From Solidesulfovibrio fructosivorans JJ] (GTDB lineage: Bacteria; Desulfobacterota; Desulfovibrionia; Desulfovibrionales; Desulfovibrionaceae), in assembly GCF_000179555.1 (NCBI RefSeq), contig NZ_AECZ01000009.1:62001-126000 (forward strand): a stretch of 64,000 bases of DNA, in the 5' to 3' direction. The notes below the pieces were generated by a model, which saw only the letters and a program-made list of their open reading frames with translations, did not search any database and had not been told where the DNA came from. The position numbers and the translations under genes are program-made. Of the stretch, positions 63,799 through 64,000 are shown piece by piece. Each line of letters starts with the position of its first letter. Position 1 is the first letter of the stretch.

Positions 63799-64000
63799 AT
63801 GGGCAAGGCGAAATTCGAGCGGAAAAAGCCGCACGTCAACATCGGCACCATCGGGCACATCGACCACGGCAAGACCACGCTGACGGCCGCCATCACGCGT
63901 CTGGCCAGCCTCAAGGGTTTTGGCGAGTACATTCCTTTCGACCAGATCGACAAGGCGCCCGAGGAAAAGGAACGTGGCATCACCATCGCCACGGCCCACG
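63799..64000 (+). CDS. tuf: Elongation factor Tu (3' partial, runs off the window)
   Basis: The first 67 residues of EF-Tu: [30 protein letters not shown] with the P-loop (GHIDHGKT rather than GHVDHGKT), then the switch I region with [21 protein letters not shown] precedes the ATG at 63799. The rest of the gene is outside the window. Confidence 0.96.
   Translation, partial: MGKAKFERKKPHVNIGTIGHIDHGKTTLTAAITRLASLKGFGEYIPFDQIDKAPEEKERGITIATAH

Overview
The window is a GC-rich bacterial chromosome segment with dense genes on both strands, strong GGAGG-type ribosome sites and no rRNA, tRNA, CRISPR or insertion sequence that I can recognise. The gene mix suggests a deltaproteobacterial sulfate reducer of the Desulfovibrionaceae (a Solidesulfovibrio- or Desulfovibrio-like organism). 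That mix includes a FixABCX/ETF operon, a DUF4911 protein, a DUF362 ferredoxin, a sigma-54 promoter and many GGGGGGAACCC-type palindromes. This assignment is inference; there is no taxonomic marker beyond rpsL, rpsG, fusA and the start of tuf.

Layout. 1-3402: the 3' part of a bo-type quinol oxidase operon (cyoB partial, cyoC, cyoD, cyoE), convergent with a small membrane protein. 4.2-5.1 kb: a cysteine-cluster protein and a possible tiny membrane protein. 5.3-10.7 kb (minus): a catabolic unit read permease, ATPase, binding protein, AroM-like protein, imidazolonepropionase-like amidohydrolase, GntR/FCD regulator, with two tandem GntR-type palindromes in front of the first gene. 11-11.9 kb: an outer-membrane SphA-type protein. 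12.0-16.9 kb (minus): fixA, fixB, a fumarate-reductase-fold flavoprotein, fixC, fixX, divergent from a LysR regulator at 17.6 kb. 18.7-22.6 kb: DUF47 protein, acyltransferase, peroxiredoxin, two small exported proteins. 23.2-25.2 kb: a methyl-accepting chemotaxis protein. 25.6-31.5 kb: methyltransferase, DUF362 ferredoxin, cmk, hisC, UspA, a sigma-54-driven orphan, thpR. 31.6-34.3 kb: an AlgX/AlgI-type polymer O-acetylation pair with an apparent frameshift at the algI start. 34.4-39.8 kb: methyltransferase, old yellow enzyme, membrane protein, MscS channel with a cyclic-nucleotide domain, TatD nuclease. 40-44.1 kb: DASS transporter, radical SAM protein, unknown protein, response regulator. 44.2-50.6 kb: response regulator-HPt, DUF4911 protein, M24 peptidase, UGM/PPO-like flavoprotein, RRM protein, TPR protein, purU. 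50.8-56.9 kb: ald followed by a complete livJHMGF branched-chain amino acid ABC transporter. 57.3-60.6 kb: NlpC/P60-like protein, repeat protein, coiled-coil protein, outer-membrane beta barrel. 60.7-64 kb: the str operon (rpsL, rpsG, fusA, tuf start) behind a near-consensus sigma-70 promoter.

The most notable points are: (1) the AroM/HutI-like/ABC/GntR unit, whose amidohydrolase keeps its metal ligands but has lost substrate-site residues; (2) the FixABCX operon built around a flavoprotein lacking the fumarate reductase catalytic residues; (3) a repeated two-hairpin intergenic element found three times in full and once as a half; (4) a sigma-54 promoter in front of an unrecognised gene; (5) a one-base homopolymer disruption at the start of algI.
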